Below are positions 52,557-60,998 of a stretch of 64,000 nucleotides of DNA, piece by piece; within the stretch, counting starts at the first letter, position 1; each line of letters opens with the position of its first letter. The notes beneath the pieces are model-generated. The model was not told where the DNA came from. It did no database searches and worked only from the letters and a program-made list of their open reading frames with translations. The position numbers and the translations under genes are program-made. The DNA comes from Burkholderia sp. Ax-1719 (GTDB taxonomy: Bacteria; Pseudomonadota; Gammaproteobacteria; Burkholderiales; Burkholderiaceae), in NCBI RefSeq assembly GCF_011753055.1, contig NZ_VWWJ01000026.1, positions 1-64,000 of the forward strand, in the 5' to 3' direction.

Positions 52557-55500
52557 TGCAGCGGCGGCGCTCACGACACGGCGAACGGACGGCGGCGCGC
52601 AGACGCATCGCGCGTTGGAGTATGTCGATTTGCGCGGCCATCGCGCTGGGTTACGCCGCGTGGATCGCACTCGACATGATGCGTTCTTCCGCGGTGGTGC
52701 AGGCGGCCGACGCAGTGAGTGCGGCGAGCGAAGCGAACACAGCGTCCGCGAAGGACGTTGCGGGCGCATCGAATGGGCAAGCCGGCTCCACGTCCGCCAA
52801 CGCTGCGAGCGATCATCCACCCATCGCGATTCACTTTTCCCTTGCCCAGCCGGGTTACGTGACGCTCGTCGTCGAAACGACGGACGGGCGCCGCGTGCGC
52901 AATCTCATCAGCGAAACGCCCTTTCCGGCCGGCGATAACACAGCATGGTGGGATGGCCTGGACGATCTGGGACGGGACCCCGATGCGGCGGCGCACGCGC
53001 AATACCGTATTCCTGGTCGGCTCGTTGCGCCGGGCACCTATCGCGTGCGTGGGCTCGTGAGACCCGCATTGAAGGCGCTCTACGAATTCAATCCCTATGA
53101 TCCGGGGCAGCCGCCGTGGAAGACGGCGCAGCGCGACAGCGAATGGCTGGCCAATCATGCCGCGCCTTCGGCGGTGCTGTTCGTGCCGGGTGGTGCGAAC
53201 GGTTCGCCGCATGCGGGTGCGGATGGCGTGCTCCTCGTCGGCAGTTTTGTCACCGAAGGCGGCAGCGGTCTTGCGTGGCTCGATACGCAAGGCAGGAAGC
53301 GCTGGGGCCAGACGTGGATGGGGGGCGTGTGGACCGGCGCGACGCAGCTTGCGCGCGATATGGGCGCGCATGCCGCGCCTGGGGTGTATGCCTACGCAGC
53401 CACCTCATGGCGAGGCGATCAGCCAGGGGACCATTACAGTGAACTGCGTTTGAGCGCGCTGATGACGGCGGGCGCGCAACGCAACGCGCCGGCCGATGCG
53501 CGTCTGGGGACTGGCGAGGACGTGCCCGTGCTCACGCCTGCTTATCGCATCGATGAGCCCCCCGATACGGTGAAGCCGTCGGCGGACGATCCATATCCCG
53601 AGCGTCACGCTGCGGTGTCCGGGCTGGCTGCTCGCGATGGCCTCGTCGTCGTGTCGTTGCGGGCGCTGAATCAGTTGCTGTTTGTGGATGCTACGCGGCA
53701 TCGCATCGTGCAACGTGTGGCTCTTACTGATCCACGCGGGCTTGCGTTCGATGCGCAGGGGCATTTGCTGGCGCTATCGGGCCAGCGTCTGGTGCGGCTC
53801 GACGCGAGCCTGGACGGCAGCGGACAGTTGCATGCGTCCGCGCCGCAAGCGGTCATCGCCGCGGGGCTCGAAGATCCGCAATCGCTATGCGTCGATCAGA
53901 GCGGCGCGATCTATGTGAGCGACTGGGGCAAGAGCCATCAGGTGAAGGTCTTCGATGCTGCGGGCAAGCTGTTGCGCGTGATCGGCCGCGCGGCCGCTCC
54001 CGCTGTGGGGCCTTACGATCCGCAGCATATGAATCATCCCGCGGGCATTTCGCTCGATGGCAACGGGCATCTCTGGGTCGCCGAAAACGACAAGACGCCC
54101 AAACGCGTGAGCGTTTGGGACGTCGCCAGTGGCCGCCTCGTGAACGCGTTTTATGGGCCGCCGCGCTATGGCGGCGGTGGCACGCTCGATCCGCGCGACC
54201 GCACGCGCTTTGATTACGCTGACGAAGCGGGTGCGATCGAATTCAAGCTGGACTGGACGCATGGCACGAGCGTGCCATCGGCGATTCCCTACCGTGCCGA
54301 TGGCGACGATCTCGGCCTGAGCGGCAACGATACCGGCGGCATGCCCGACTATCCGCTCTATCGTGGCAACGAGCGCTATCTGACCAATGCGCACAGCGCC
54401 CAGGTGACGGGCAGGCCGAGTGCGATCGTCTGGCATCTGGGCGCGGATGGCGTCGCGCATGCGGTGGCGGCTGCGGGCAGTACCTTCGACAGCGCGGGCA
54501 AGTTGCTGCCCGCCTTCGGCACCGACGCGATGCGCGCGCGCATGCCGCCCGGCAGTGATCCGCAGCACCGTGCGTTGCTGTTCCTCTGGCGCGACACGAA
54601 CGGCGACGGTCGTCTATCGCCGGACGAAGTGACCTTCTGGCAGCCACAAGGCGAAGCGCGCGGCAACGCGGCGATGCTCGGCAATGTCACGGTACTCGAC
54701 GATCTTTCGTTCGCGATTGCCTATGCGGGCAACGCCGCGGTGATGGTGCCCGCTACGTCGATTGGCGCGCACGGCGTGCCCGTCTACGATCTCGCACATG
54801 CGAAAACGCTCGCAAGCAATGTGCAGGCGCCTGTGAGCACGGGCGGCGGCCAGATGCTGGTGGCGCGCGACGGCTGGACCATCTTCACCACGCCGCCCGC
54901 ACCCTTCGCGTCGCAAGGCGTCGGGGGCATGAACGCGCGGGGTGGCGCGTGGTCATATCCGAGTCTGTGGCCGGGTTTGCACGCTTCGCACGCCGCGCCA
55001 GTGCCGGCGAAGCCCGGCGAATTGATCGGCACCACGCGCGTGCTGGGCAATCCGTTCGACGCGCCCGCGCCTTCGGACGCAGGGCAACTGTGGGCGATCA
55101 ACGGCAACGAGGGCAGCGTCTATCTCTTCACGACCGATGGCCTGTTCGTGGCGACGCTATTCAAGGACACGCGTCTTGATACCGCGCCGCCGCCACCCAA
55201 GGCGACGCGCGGTCTCGATCTTGCCGCCACGAGCCTCGGCCCGGAGTGCTTTCATCCGACCATCGTGCGCGCCGATGACGGCAACGTCTACATGCAAGCC
55301 GGTTCTACCGCGCCATTGCTGCGTATCGTCGGGCTGGATGGTGTGCGGCGTTTGCCGGATCAGCAGATTACGTTGAGCGCGCAACAACTCGTGGACGCGC
55401 AGCGCGAATCACGCGAATCTGCCGCGCGCGTGGCCGGTGCGAGCGCAGGCAACACCGTTCTGGACGTCGCGATACATGCCGAAGCGAGTGCGCAGAACTG

Positions 55501-56206
55501 GCCCGATTCGGCCACGCAATGGGCGAGCATCGACACGCGATCAGTCCAGGTGGGCGATTGGGGTCATCAGGATAGCGAAACGAAGGCCGCGCTGGCGATA
55601 TTCGGCGACCGGCTTTATATCGCGGTGAAGACGGATACGCCCACGCTGCTCGACAATAGCGGCGAGGCTTTGCAGAATCTCTTCGCCACGGGCGGTGGCA
55701 TCGATCTGATGCTCGGCGCGAACGCGGACGCCGACCCGAATCGCAGCAACGCCGTGAAAGGCGATGAACGTCTGGTGGTTTCGCGCGTGCACGATATGAC
55801 CCGGGCCATGCTTTATCGTCCGGTGGCGGCTTCCGATGGCCTTGCGCCGATCACGTACAGCTCGCCGCTGCGCACGATTCATTTCGATCGCGTCGACGAG
55901 GTGAGCGATAAGGTCGATGTGTCGATCGAGCGTCAGCAGGCGGCGAATGGCCAGACTGCGGGGCAAGCTGCGGCGGATGTGCTGTACAAGGTGTCAGTGC
56001 CGCTGAACGTGCTAGGTCTGAATGCGACGGCGGGGCGCACGCTGGCTGGCGATATTGGCGTGCTGCGCGGCAATGGCTTTCAGACGCTGCAGCGGGCCTA
56101 CTGGTCGAACAAGGCCGGTGGCCTGGTCAGCGACTTGCCAGGCGAGGCAGAACTGACGCCGAATCTATGGGGCAAGCTGCGATTCGTCGATGCGGCGAGT
56201 CAGTAA
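52553..56206 (+). CDS. Large exported FlgD-Ig / NHL-propeller / EF-hand / CBM9-like protein
   Basis: A 1217-residue protein that ends the polysaccharide operon. Residues 24-42 form a signal anchor. Residues 92-168 resemble a FlgD-type Ig domain (HFSLAQPGYVTLVVETTDGR, then LVAPGTYRVRGL). About 355-535 hold NHL-like propeller blades (DPRGLAFDAQGHLLALSGQR, NHPAGISLDGNGHLWVAE). A canonical EF-hand loop, DTNGDGRLSPDE, lies at 681-692. About 985-1212 match a CBM9/DOMON-like fold (GDIGVLRGNGFQTLQRAYWS, SDLPGEAELTPNLWGKLRF). This architecture is typical of Planctomycetes and Verrucomicrobia. It probably sits in the periplasm or on the surface and binds glycans and Ca2+; its enzymatic role is unknown. 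It overlaps the previous gene by four bases. Confidence 0.85.
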   Translation: MMQRRRSRHGERTAARRRIARWSMSICAAIALGYAAWIALDMMRSSAVVQAADAVSAASEANTASAKDVAGASNGQAGSTSANAASDHPPIAIHFSLAQPGYVTLVVETTDGRRVRNLISETPFPAGDNTAWWDGLDDLGRDPDAAAHAQYRIPGRLVAPGTYRVRGLVRPALKALYEFNPYDPGQPPWKTAQRDSEWLANHAAPSAVLFVPGGANGSPHAGADGVLLVGSFVTEGGSGLAWLDTQGRKRWGQTWMGGVWTGATQLARDMGAHAAPGVYAYAATSWRGDQPGDHYSELRLSALMTAGAQRNAPADARLGTGEDVPVLTPAYRIDEPPDTVKPSADDPYPERHAAVSGLAARDGLVVVSLRALNQLLFVDATRHRIVQRVALTDPRGLAFDAQGHLLALSGQRLVRLDASLDGSGQLHASAPQAVIAAGLEDPQSLCVDQSGAIYVSDWGKSHQVKVFDAAGKLLRVIGRAAAPAVGPYDPQHMNHPAGISLDGNGHLWVAENDKTPKRVSVWDVASGRLVNAFYGPPRYGGGGTLDPRDRTRFDYADEAGAIEFKLDWTHGTSVPSAIPYRADGDDLGLSGNDTGGMPDYPLYRGNERYLTNAHSAQVTGRPSAIVWHLGADGVAHAVAAAGSTFDSAGKLLPAFGTDAMRARMPPGSDPQHRALLFLWRDTNGDGRLSPDEVTFWQPQGEARGNAAMLGNVTVLDDLSFAIAYAGNAAVMVPATSIGAHGVPVYDLAHAKTLASNVQAPVSTGGGQMLVARDGWTIFTTPPAPFASQGVGGMNARGGAWSYPSLWPGLHASHAAPVPAKPGELIGTTRVLGNPFDAPAPSDAGQLWAINGNEGSVYLFTTDGLFVATLFKDTRLDTAPPPPKATRGLDLAATSLGPECFHPTIVRADDGNVYMQAGSTAPLLRIVGLDGVRRLPDQQITLSAQQLVDAQRESRESAARVAGASAGNTVLDVAIHAEASAQNWPDSATQWASIDTRSVQVGDWGHQDSETKAALAIFGDRLYIAVKTDTPTLLDNSGEALQNLFATGGGIDLMLGANADADPNRSNAVKGDERLVVSRVHDMTRAMLYRPVAASDGLAPITYSSPLRTIHFDRVDEVSDKVDVSIERQQAANGQTAGQAAADVLYKVSVPLNVLGLNATAGRTLAGDIGVLRGNGFQTLQRAYWSNKAGGLVSDLPGEAELTPNLWGKLRFVDAASQ

Positions 56207-56237
56207 CGCAAGTCGCTCATGCAGTCGAACAGAAAAT

Positions 56238-57281
56238 TCAACGCGCGAGCGTCGCAGCAGCGGGTTCTTCGCGGGCTGCACGCCGCGCCTTGACGAAGCG
56301 CTCGCGCGCCTGACTGCACGGACGGTCCACATAAACGGTAATCGCGAAGGCAGCCGCATAGGCCAGCAGCACGAGCGGCAGCGTAGCGAGCGCGCGTGAA
56401 AAGTGCGACAGTGCCGCGATCTGCGGGACGTAATACGAAACGAAGAGCAACGGCAGCCAGTGCGCGAGATAAAGCGAATACGAAGCGTCGGATAGCAAAC
56501 GATCGAGCTTGCCGCTTCGCACGCTCAGCGTACCCAGCGCAAAAGGCAGCGCCACGGCGGCAAGTGCCGCATTGAGAAGCGGATTCCACGCGAGATAAAT
56601 CTCGCCGCGATGGGCGCCGCCAAACAACACGGGGCGCAGCGCCGGAACGCTGGCAAACAGCAGGATCGCGCCCACCGTGATCGCGCCCGAAGCGAGCGCC
56701 ACACGGCGGCCCGGCAGCAGCGCAGGAAAGCGCGCGGCCAGCATGCCCGCGAGAAACCACGGTAGATACGACGTCGCGGCGCGATCGTGGAAGAGCGCGA
56801 ACGACGCGACGCTCACACCCGCGCACAGCGCGACGGCGAGCAGGGCGCGCCGTTGCAGCAGCGCGATCAGGATCGGCGCGACCAGATAGAACTGCAATTC
56901 GATATCGAGCGACCAGGCGGGCACGAGCGGTGCGTTGACCGCCGTGTTATAGCCGAGGATGACGATGCTGGAGACCAGCGCGAGCGGGTCGGGCGGCGTC
57001 ACCGGCACCGCAGGCGCGACGACCAGCGGCAGCACGAACAAGATCGTGAGCGCCGCGAAACTGCACAGCAGAAACACGGGTGCAAGCCGCCACACGCGCG
57101 AAACGATGAAGGTGGTGTAGGGCTCGCGTGTGGCCGAATACTTGTTCTGCCACATCGTGAAGACCCAATAGCCGCTCAGTGCGAAGAACAGATAGACCGG
57201 CATATGGCCGATGCCGAAGCTGGTGTAGTGAAACACCACGACAAGGGTCGCGAGCAAAAACCGCAGAGTACCTGGCGCCAT
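56238..57281 (-). CDS. Acyltransferase-3 family membrane protein
   Basis: A 347-residue integral membrane protein of the acyltransferase-3 (OafA/NodX-like) family with about ten transmembrane segments. The N-terminal catalytic His is in LVVVFHYTSF, and the later motifs VPAWSLDIELQFYLVAPIL and YSLYLAHWLPLLF match the family. It transfers acyl groups to glycans across the membrane. AGGAGA before the ATG at 57281 gives the start; the open frame upstream is ignored. It converges on the propeller gene and shares a minus-strand pair with the gene at 57322. Confidence 0.9.
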   Translation of the reverse strand: MAPGTLRFLLATLVVVFHYTSFGIGHMPVYLFFALSGYWVFTMWQNKYSATREPYTTFIVSRVWRLAPVFLLCSFAALTILFVLPLVVAPAVPVTPPDPLALVSSIVILGYNTAVNAPLVPAWSLDIELQFYLVAPILIALLQRRALLAVALCAGVSVASFALFHDRAATSYLPWFLAGMLAARFPALLPGRRVALASGAITVGAILLFASVPALRPVLFGGAHRGEIYLAWNPLLNAALAAVALPFALGTLSVRSGKLDRLLSDASYSLYLAHWLPLLFVSYYVPQIAALSHFSRALATLPLVLLAYAAAFAITVYVDRPCSQARERFVKARRAAREEPAAATLAR

Positions 57282-57321
57282 CTTTTTCTCTCCTGGAGCG
57301 ATCCTCCGCGCTTCCGCCTGG

Positions 57322-58509
57322 TCAGGCTTCGGATGCGGGGGCGCGCGACGGCTCGACCTGCAAGGCGGGGCGCGCGCGCAACAGCGTATCGAGTGCGTGA
57401 CGCACGCGTGGGGTGTGCCGCTCGGCGAGCAGCGAAACGGTGTAGCAGTAGACGTAGACCAGCACGACCGCCGCGGCAAACAGCGCGATGCCGCGTGCGT
57501 CGGGACGCTGCGTGAAATGCAAGGCGAAACTTTGCGCCGCTGCCGCGCAGATCAGCAGCAGCGCCGGGAAGTGGAACAGATAGGTGGTGTATGAGAACTC
57601 GGCGAGCTGGTGATGCCATGCGGCGAACGGCAGCGCGCGCGTCAGACGGCTCGCGCTCGCGAGCGCTGCCGCATAGGCGATGCCGAGCACGAAGTCGCGT
57701 GCGAATGCGGCGAACAGATGAGTCTCGATAGCGCTGATGCCGTGTGTCATGCGCGAAGCGGCTAATGCGAGCGCGAACAAGGCGAAGCCTACGAGCGGGT
57801 GAGGACGCCAGGCGCCCGAATTCACCCAGCGGAAAGTCAGGACGCCGATCAACCAGACGACGCCCCATAGCATGATCGAAAACGGCAAAAGCAAGGCGAG
57901 CGCACCAGCCGCCAACGCCCAGCCAGCACGGCGGCCTTTCGCGCTCTTGAGCGCATAGGCGCCCAGCGCGAACACGCAGTAGTACCACCACTCGCAGGCG
58001 AGACTCCAGAGCGGGCCATTGCTGCCGAGCGTCTGCGTCAGCACGCCCTGCATCATGAAGAGATTGCCGAGAAAGGTCGGCAGATTCATCGTGGAGGCGA
58101 TCACGTAGGTGATCGTCGCGATGGGCGGCTCGGGCATCGTCGTGTAGATGCCGCTTGCGTTGAACCAGCGCAGTCCGATGCTGTCGAGCGCGATGCCCGC
58201 GATCAGCGCCGGAATCAGCGTCGTATAGATGCGGCTCGCGCGCGCGGAGGCATAGGCGCGCAGATCCGGGCCGCGCTGCTGCCAGCGTTGCAACGTCGAT
58301 CCGCCCACCAGGAAGCCGCTGATCACGAAAAAGATCACCACCGCTTCGTGGCCCAGGCCGGTGAAGAAATACAACGCGCGCAGCAACGGCCCATGCGCGC
58401 CGGTGGCCGCGAAATCGGCGAGCACGAGCGCGCGTGCGTGATTGACGACCACCAGCAACGCGGCGAACCAGCGCGACAGATCGAGGAAGGTGCTAAGCCC
58501 TGGCTTCAT
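57322..58509 (-). CDS. Acyltransferase-3 family membrane protein
   Basis: A 395-residue acyltransferase-3 family protein with about ten transmembrane segments. The start MKPGLSTFLDLSRWFAALLV and the VVNHARALVL segment carry the conserved His; FFVISGFLVGG and GPLWSLACEWWYYCVFAL are also family signatures. It precedes the related gene at 56238 by 40 bp on the same strand, so the two probably form an operon for adding acyl or other groups to the polysaccharide. Confidence 0.92.
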   Translation of the reverse strand: MKPGLSTFLDLSRWFAALLVVVNHARALVLADFAATGAHGPLLRALYFFTGLGHEAVVIFFVISGFLVGGSTLQRWQQRGPDLRAYASARASRIYTTLIPALIAGIALDSIGLRWFNASGIYTTMPEPPIATITYVIASTMNLPTFLGNLFMMQGVLTQTLGSNGPLWSLACEWWYYCVFALGAYALKSAKGRRAGWALAAGALALLLPFSIMLWGVVWLIGVLTFRWVNSGAWRPHPLVGFALFALALAASRMTHGISAIETHLFAAFARDFVLGIAYAAALASASRLTRALPFAAWHHQLAEFSYTTYLFHFPALLLICAAAAQSFALHFTQRPDARGIALFAAAVVLVYVYCYTVSLLAERHTPRVRHALDTLLRARPALQVEPSRAPASEA

Positions 58510-58815
58510 CGTGGCGAATGCTTGCGAATGTCGGGGCGAACGCCGGCGGCCGTCCGCACAGGCTGAATGGTTCGATCGATGCTACTGCCGCAAAAGCGCC
58601 GATGTGCGCCACGGTCTCGGCGTTGTGCGACATCGACACCCTCGGAGTGCAACGCCCGGGTGATTCTTGTGCGCTTGCGCACGTTAACAAACAGCGAGTG
58701 ACAGCGGTGGCCGCCACCGGCGAGGCAATGGCGAGCGCGATCGCGCCCTTGCCCATACGCTCGAATTACGGGGCGACATTCAACGCTACGGCACCACTAC
58801 GTCGAGGAAATAACG
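58510..58815. other. Intergenic region with palindrome upstream of galU
   Basis: A 306-bp divergent gap. GTGCGC-TT-GCGCAC at 58669-58682 is a perfect 6+6 inverted repeat that could be a regulator site for galU or for the acyltransferase pair. No promoter hexamers or gene are otherwise convincing. Confidence 0.45.
58669..58682. promoter_or_regulatory. Inverted repeat GTGCGCTTGCGCAC
   Basis: A perfect 6+6 inverted repeat with a two-base spacer, located 134 bp before galU. It may be an operator; it has no T-run and is not a terminator. Confidence 0.35.
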
Positions 58816-59721
58816 ATGCGCACAATACGCAAGGCGGTTTTTCCGGTCGCGGGTCTTGGCACGCGCTTTCTTCCGGCCACCAAGGCGAGCCCGAAGGAGA
58901 TGCTGCCCATCGTGGACAAGCCCCTGATCCAGTACGCCGTGGAAGAAGCCGCGGCGGCGGGCGTGACGGAAATGATCTTCGTGACGGGGCGCAGCAAGCG
59001 CGCTATCGAAGACCATTTCGACAAGTCCTACGAAATCGAAGCCGAACTCATGAGCCGCGGCAAGACCGAACTGCTGCGCGTCGTGCAGAGCATCAAGCCG
59101 CGTCACGTGACCTGCCTGTTCGTGCGTCAGGCCGAAGCGCTGGGTCTCGGCCATGCGGTGATGTGCGCGGAAAAGATCGTCGATGGCGAGCCGTTCGCCG
59201 TGATCCTCGCCGACGATCTGCTCGACGGCCAGCCGCCCGTGCTCTCGCAAATGCTCGATGTGTTCGGCCATTACGCATGTTCGGTGGTGGGCGTCGACCA
59301 GATCGAGCCGCACGAGAGCCGCTCGTATGGCGTGATCGACGGCCGCGCGTGGGACGATCGCATCTTCCGCATGAACGGTATCGTCGAAAAGCCGGACCCC
59401 GCCGATGCCCCGTCGCGCCTCGGTGTGGTGGGGCGCTACGTGTTCACGCCAGGCATCTTCGAGCATTTGCGCCGCCTCACGCCGGGCGCGGGCGGCGAAA
59501 TCCAGCTGACGGACGCGATCCTCTCGCTGCTCGCGCGTGAACAGGTGTTGGCCTATCGCTTTCGCGGCAAGCGTTACGACTGCGGCAGCAAGATCGGTTA
59601 TCTGAAGGCGACCGTCGAGTTCGCGCTGCGCCATCCGGAAGTGGGCGAGGGCTTCGAGCGCTACCTCGAAGAGCTGGCGTTCGAGACGGAGGCGGCCGCG
59701 CAGCGGACGAAGGTGGCATGA
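58816..59721 (+). CDS. galU: UTP-glucose-1-phosphate uridylyltransferase
   Basis: A 301-residue enzyme that makes UDP-glucose. The nucleotide-binding motif is PVAGLGTRFLPATKASPKEM, with ILADDLLDG and VEKPDPADAPS in the expected places and the length of bacterial GalU. GAGGAAATAACG precedes the ATG. The gene provides UDP-glucose, from which the polysaccharide's glucose, galactose or glucuronic acid can be made. Its stop overlaps the start of the GDP-mannose hydrolase gene, so the two nucleotide-sugar genes are co-translated. Confidence 0.95.
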   Translation: MRTIRKAVFPVAGLGTRFLPATKASPKEMLPIVDKPLIQYAVEEAAAAGVTEMIFVTGRSKRAIEDHFDKSYEIEAELMSRGKTELLRVVQSIKPRHVTCLFVRQAEALGLGHAVMCAEKIVDGEPFAVILADDLLDGQPPVLSQMLDVFGHYACSVVGVDQIEPHESRSYGVIDGRAWDDRIFRMNGIVEKPDPADAPSRLGVVGRYVFTPGIFEHLRRLTPGAGGEIQLTDAILSLLAREQVLAYRFRGKRYDCGSKIGYLKATVEFALRHPEVGEGFERYLEELAFETEAAAQRTKVA

Positions 59722-60245
59722 GCACCGCGCCACTCACGCTGGTGCGGGCGCTTGATGCGGCGATAGCCGAGCCGTTCAGCGATGGCTCGCCCGCGCTCGA
59801 TGAAGGCGAGTTTCTGTCGGCGGTGCGGCTCACGCCGCTGGTGGCCATCGACCTGATCATCACCGACGAGGCGGGCCGCGTGCTGGTGGGCTATCGGCGC
59901 AACCGGCCCGCGCGCGGCAGCTGGTTCGTGCCGGGCGGGCGCATCCGCAAGAATGAGACGCTCGATGCGGCGTTCACGCGCATTGTCGAGGCCGAACTGG
60001 GCATGGCGGACGTCTCGCGCAGGCAGGCGTCGTTCTACGGGCTCTACGAGCATCACTACCCCGACAACTTCGCGGGTCGCGAAGGCGTGCCGACGCACTA
60101 CGTGGTGCTGGCGCACATCATGGCGATCGAGAATGCGCGCAGCGTCGGGCGGCCCGAGCAGCACAGCGAATATGCGTGGCTGTGGCCCGACGCGCTGCTG
60201 GCGCAGGATGACGTTCACGAGAACACTAAGGCCTATTTCCGCTGA
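59718..60245 (+). CDS. gmm: GDP-mannose mannosyl hydrolase (Nudix family)
   Basis: A 175-residue Nudix enzyme. The modified Nudix box of the GDP-mannose hydrolase branch is at about residues 73-95: GGRIRKNETLDAAFTRIVEAELG, which differs from the standard box (the REUXEE glutamates are altered), as in this enzyme family. These enzymes hydrolyse GDP-mannose or GDP-glucose to GDP and the sugar and can control GDP-mannose supply. Extra residues 1-20 precede the domain. It overlaps galU by four bases and is followed by an intrinsic terminator. Confidence 0.9.
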   Translation: MSTAPLTLVRALDAAIAEPFSDGSPALDEGEFLSAVRLTPLVAIDLIITDEAGRVLVGYRRNRPARGSWFVPGGRIRKNETLDAAFTRIVEAELGMADVSRRQASFYGLYEHHYPDNFAGREGVPTHYVVLAHIMAIENARSVGRPEQHSEYAWLWPDALLAQDDVHENTKAYFR

Positions 60246-60271
60246 TTTGCGGGCGTGTCACAGGCCAGGGA

Positions 60272-60304
60272 CGCCGCGCCGGTGCACGGCGCGGTTTTCG
60301 TTTT
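60272..60304 (+). terminator. Intrinsic terminator of galU-gmm
   Basis: CCGCGCC and GGCGCGG form a perfect seven-base-pair stem around a seven-base loop and are followed by TTTTCGTTTT. Confidence 0.88.
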
Positions 60305-60335
60305 GGCTCAGACACTTGGGTGAATCGCCCAGAGC

Positions 60336-60371
60336 TTATCCACAAGCCTCTCAACAATTTCTGTGGAAAAC
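60336..60371. repeat. Paired DnaA-box-like module, copy 1
   Basis: The 36-bp unit begins with TTATCCACA (a perfect DnaA box) and ends with the inverse-oriented TGTGGAAAA. It is about 75 percent identical to the unit at 60454, with the boxes at the same distance. Both lie in the gap between gmm and phnA. Confidence 0.7.
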
Positions 60372-60453
60372 TTTTCTGGGGTGGCGGGCGCCTGCAATGC
60401 GATGTTTGAGGATTTGTTCTTTTACATCAGCAGGTTGGCGCGGATTTCCCGGT

Positions 60454-60489
60454 GTTACCCACAAGGCTGTCCAGAAAATCTGTGGATAA
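60454..60489. repeat. Paired DnaA-box-like module, copy 2
   Basis: The 36-bp unit begins with TTACCCACA and ends with TGTGGATAA, the exact reverse complement of a DnaA box. It aligns without gaps to the unit at 60336, 118 bp upstream. Confidence 0.7.
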
Positions 60490-60513
60490 CCGGGCGTGCT
60501 GAAACCCCCGCCC

Positions 60514-60852
60514 TCACACCTTCCGCACAAACTCCGTCTTCAGGCTCATTGCGCCAAAGCCATCGATCTTGCAGTCGATGTCGTGGTCGGCGTCCACCAG
60601 ACGGATGTTCTTCACCTTGGTGCCCATCTTGACCACGCCCGAGGAGCCCTTGAGCTTCAGGTCCTTGATGACCGTCACCGTGTCGCCGTCCTGAAGCACA
60701 TTGCCCGCCGAATCGCGATAGACCTTTGCCGCTTCGGTTAGCTCGGTCGCCTGGCGCGGCCATTCATGTGCGCATTCCGGGCAGACGAAGTTATCGCCGT
60801 CCTCATAGGTGAATCCGGAGTTGCATTGCGGGCAGGCGGGAAGGGTGCTCAT
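60514..60852 (-). CDS. PhnA-family protein (YjdM-like)
   Basis: A 112-residue protein. Two Cys-x2-Cys pairs (CPQCNSG and CPECAHE) form an N-terminal zinc ribbon; the C-terminal part (VLQDGDTVTVIKDLKLKGSS) is the PhnA/YjdM SH3-like domain. The name comes from the phosphonate operon of E. coli, but the function is not established and phosphonoacetate hydrolase activity should not be assumed. AAGGA before the ATG at 60852 defines the start. It is divergent from the flavin-reductase-like gene. Confidence 0.93.
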   Translation of the reverse strand: MSTLPACPQCNSGFTYEDGDNFVCPECAHEWPRQATELTEAAKVYRDSAGNVLQDGDTVTVIKDLKLKGSSGVVKMGTKVKNIRLVDADHDIDCKIDGFGAMSLKTEFVRKV

Positions 60853-60998
60853 GGCGGTGATCCTTGGTACGAAATGGGGCAAAAAACGAGCGCAAAAGTA
60901 TACCGTGGACACCTGGCAGCCTATCCCGGATTCCCGTCCTCTGCACGATCCCGCACCCCATGTCATAGTGTGAGCCGCCTTAAATCAGAACTCGCATC

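Noticed and set aside
34751..56206. Cepacian (bce) cluster
   Set aside because: manC, wza and wzc are shared with many polysaccharide loci, but gmd-fcl, WcaF/WcaI-like genes and the propeller protein point to a different, fucose-containing polymer; the Wzb-type gene of bce clusters is also missing.
60300..60500. Replication origin based on DnaA boxes
   Set aside because: There is no dnaA, dnaN, repA or parAB gene nearby and no AT-rich unwinding region, so only paired box modules are reported.
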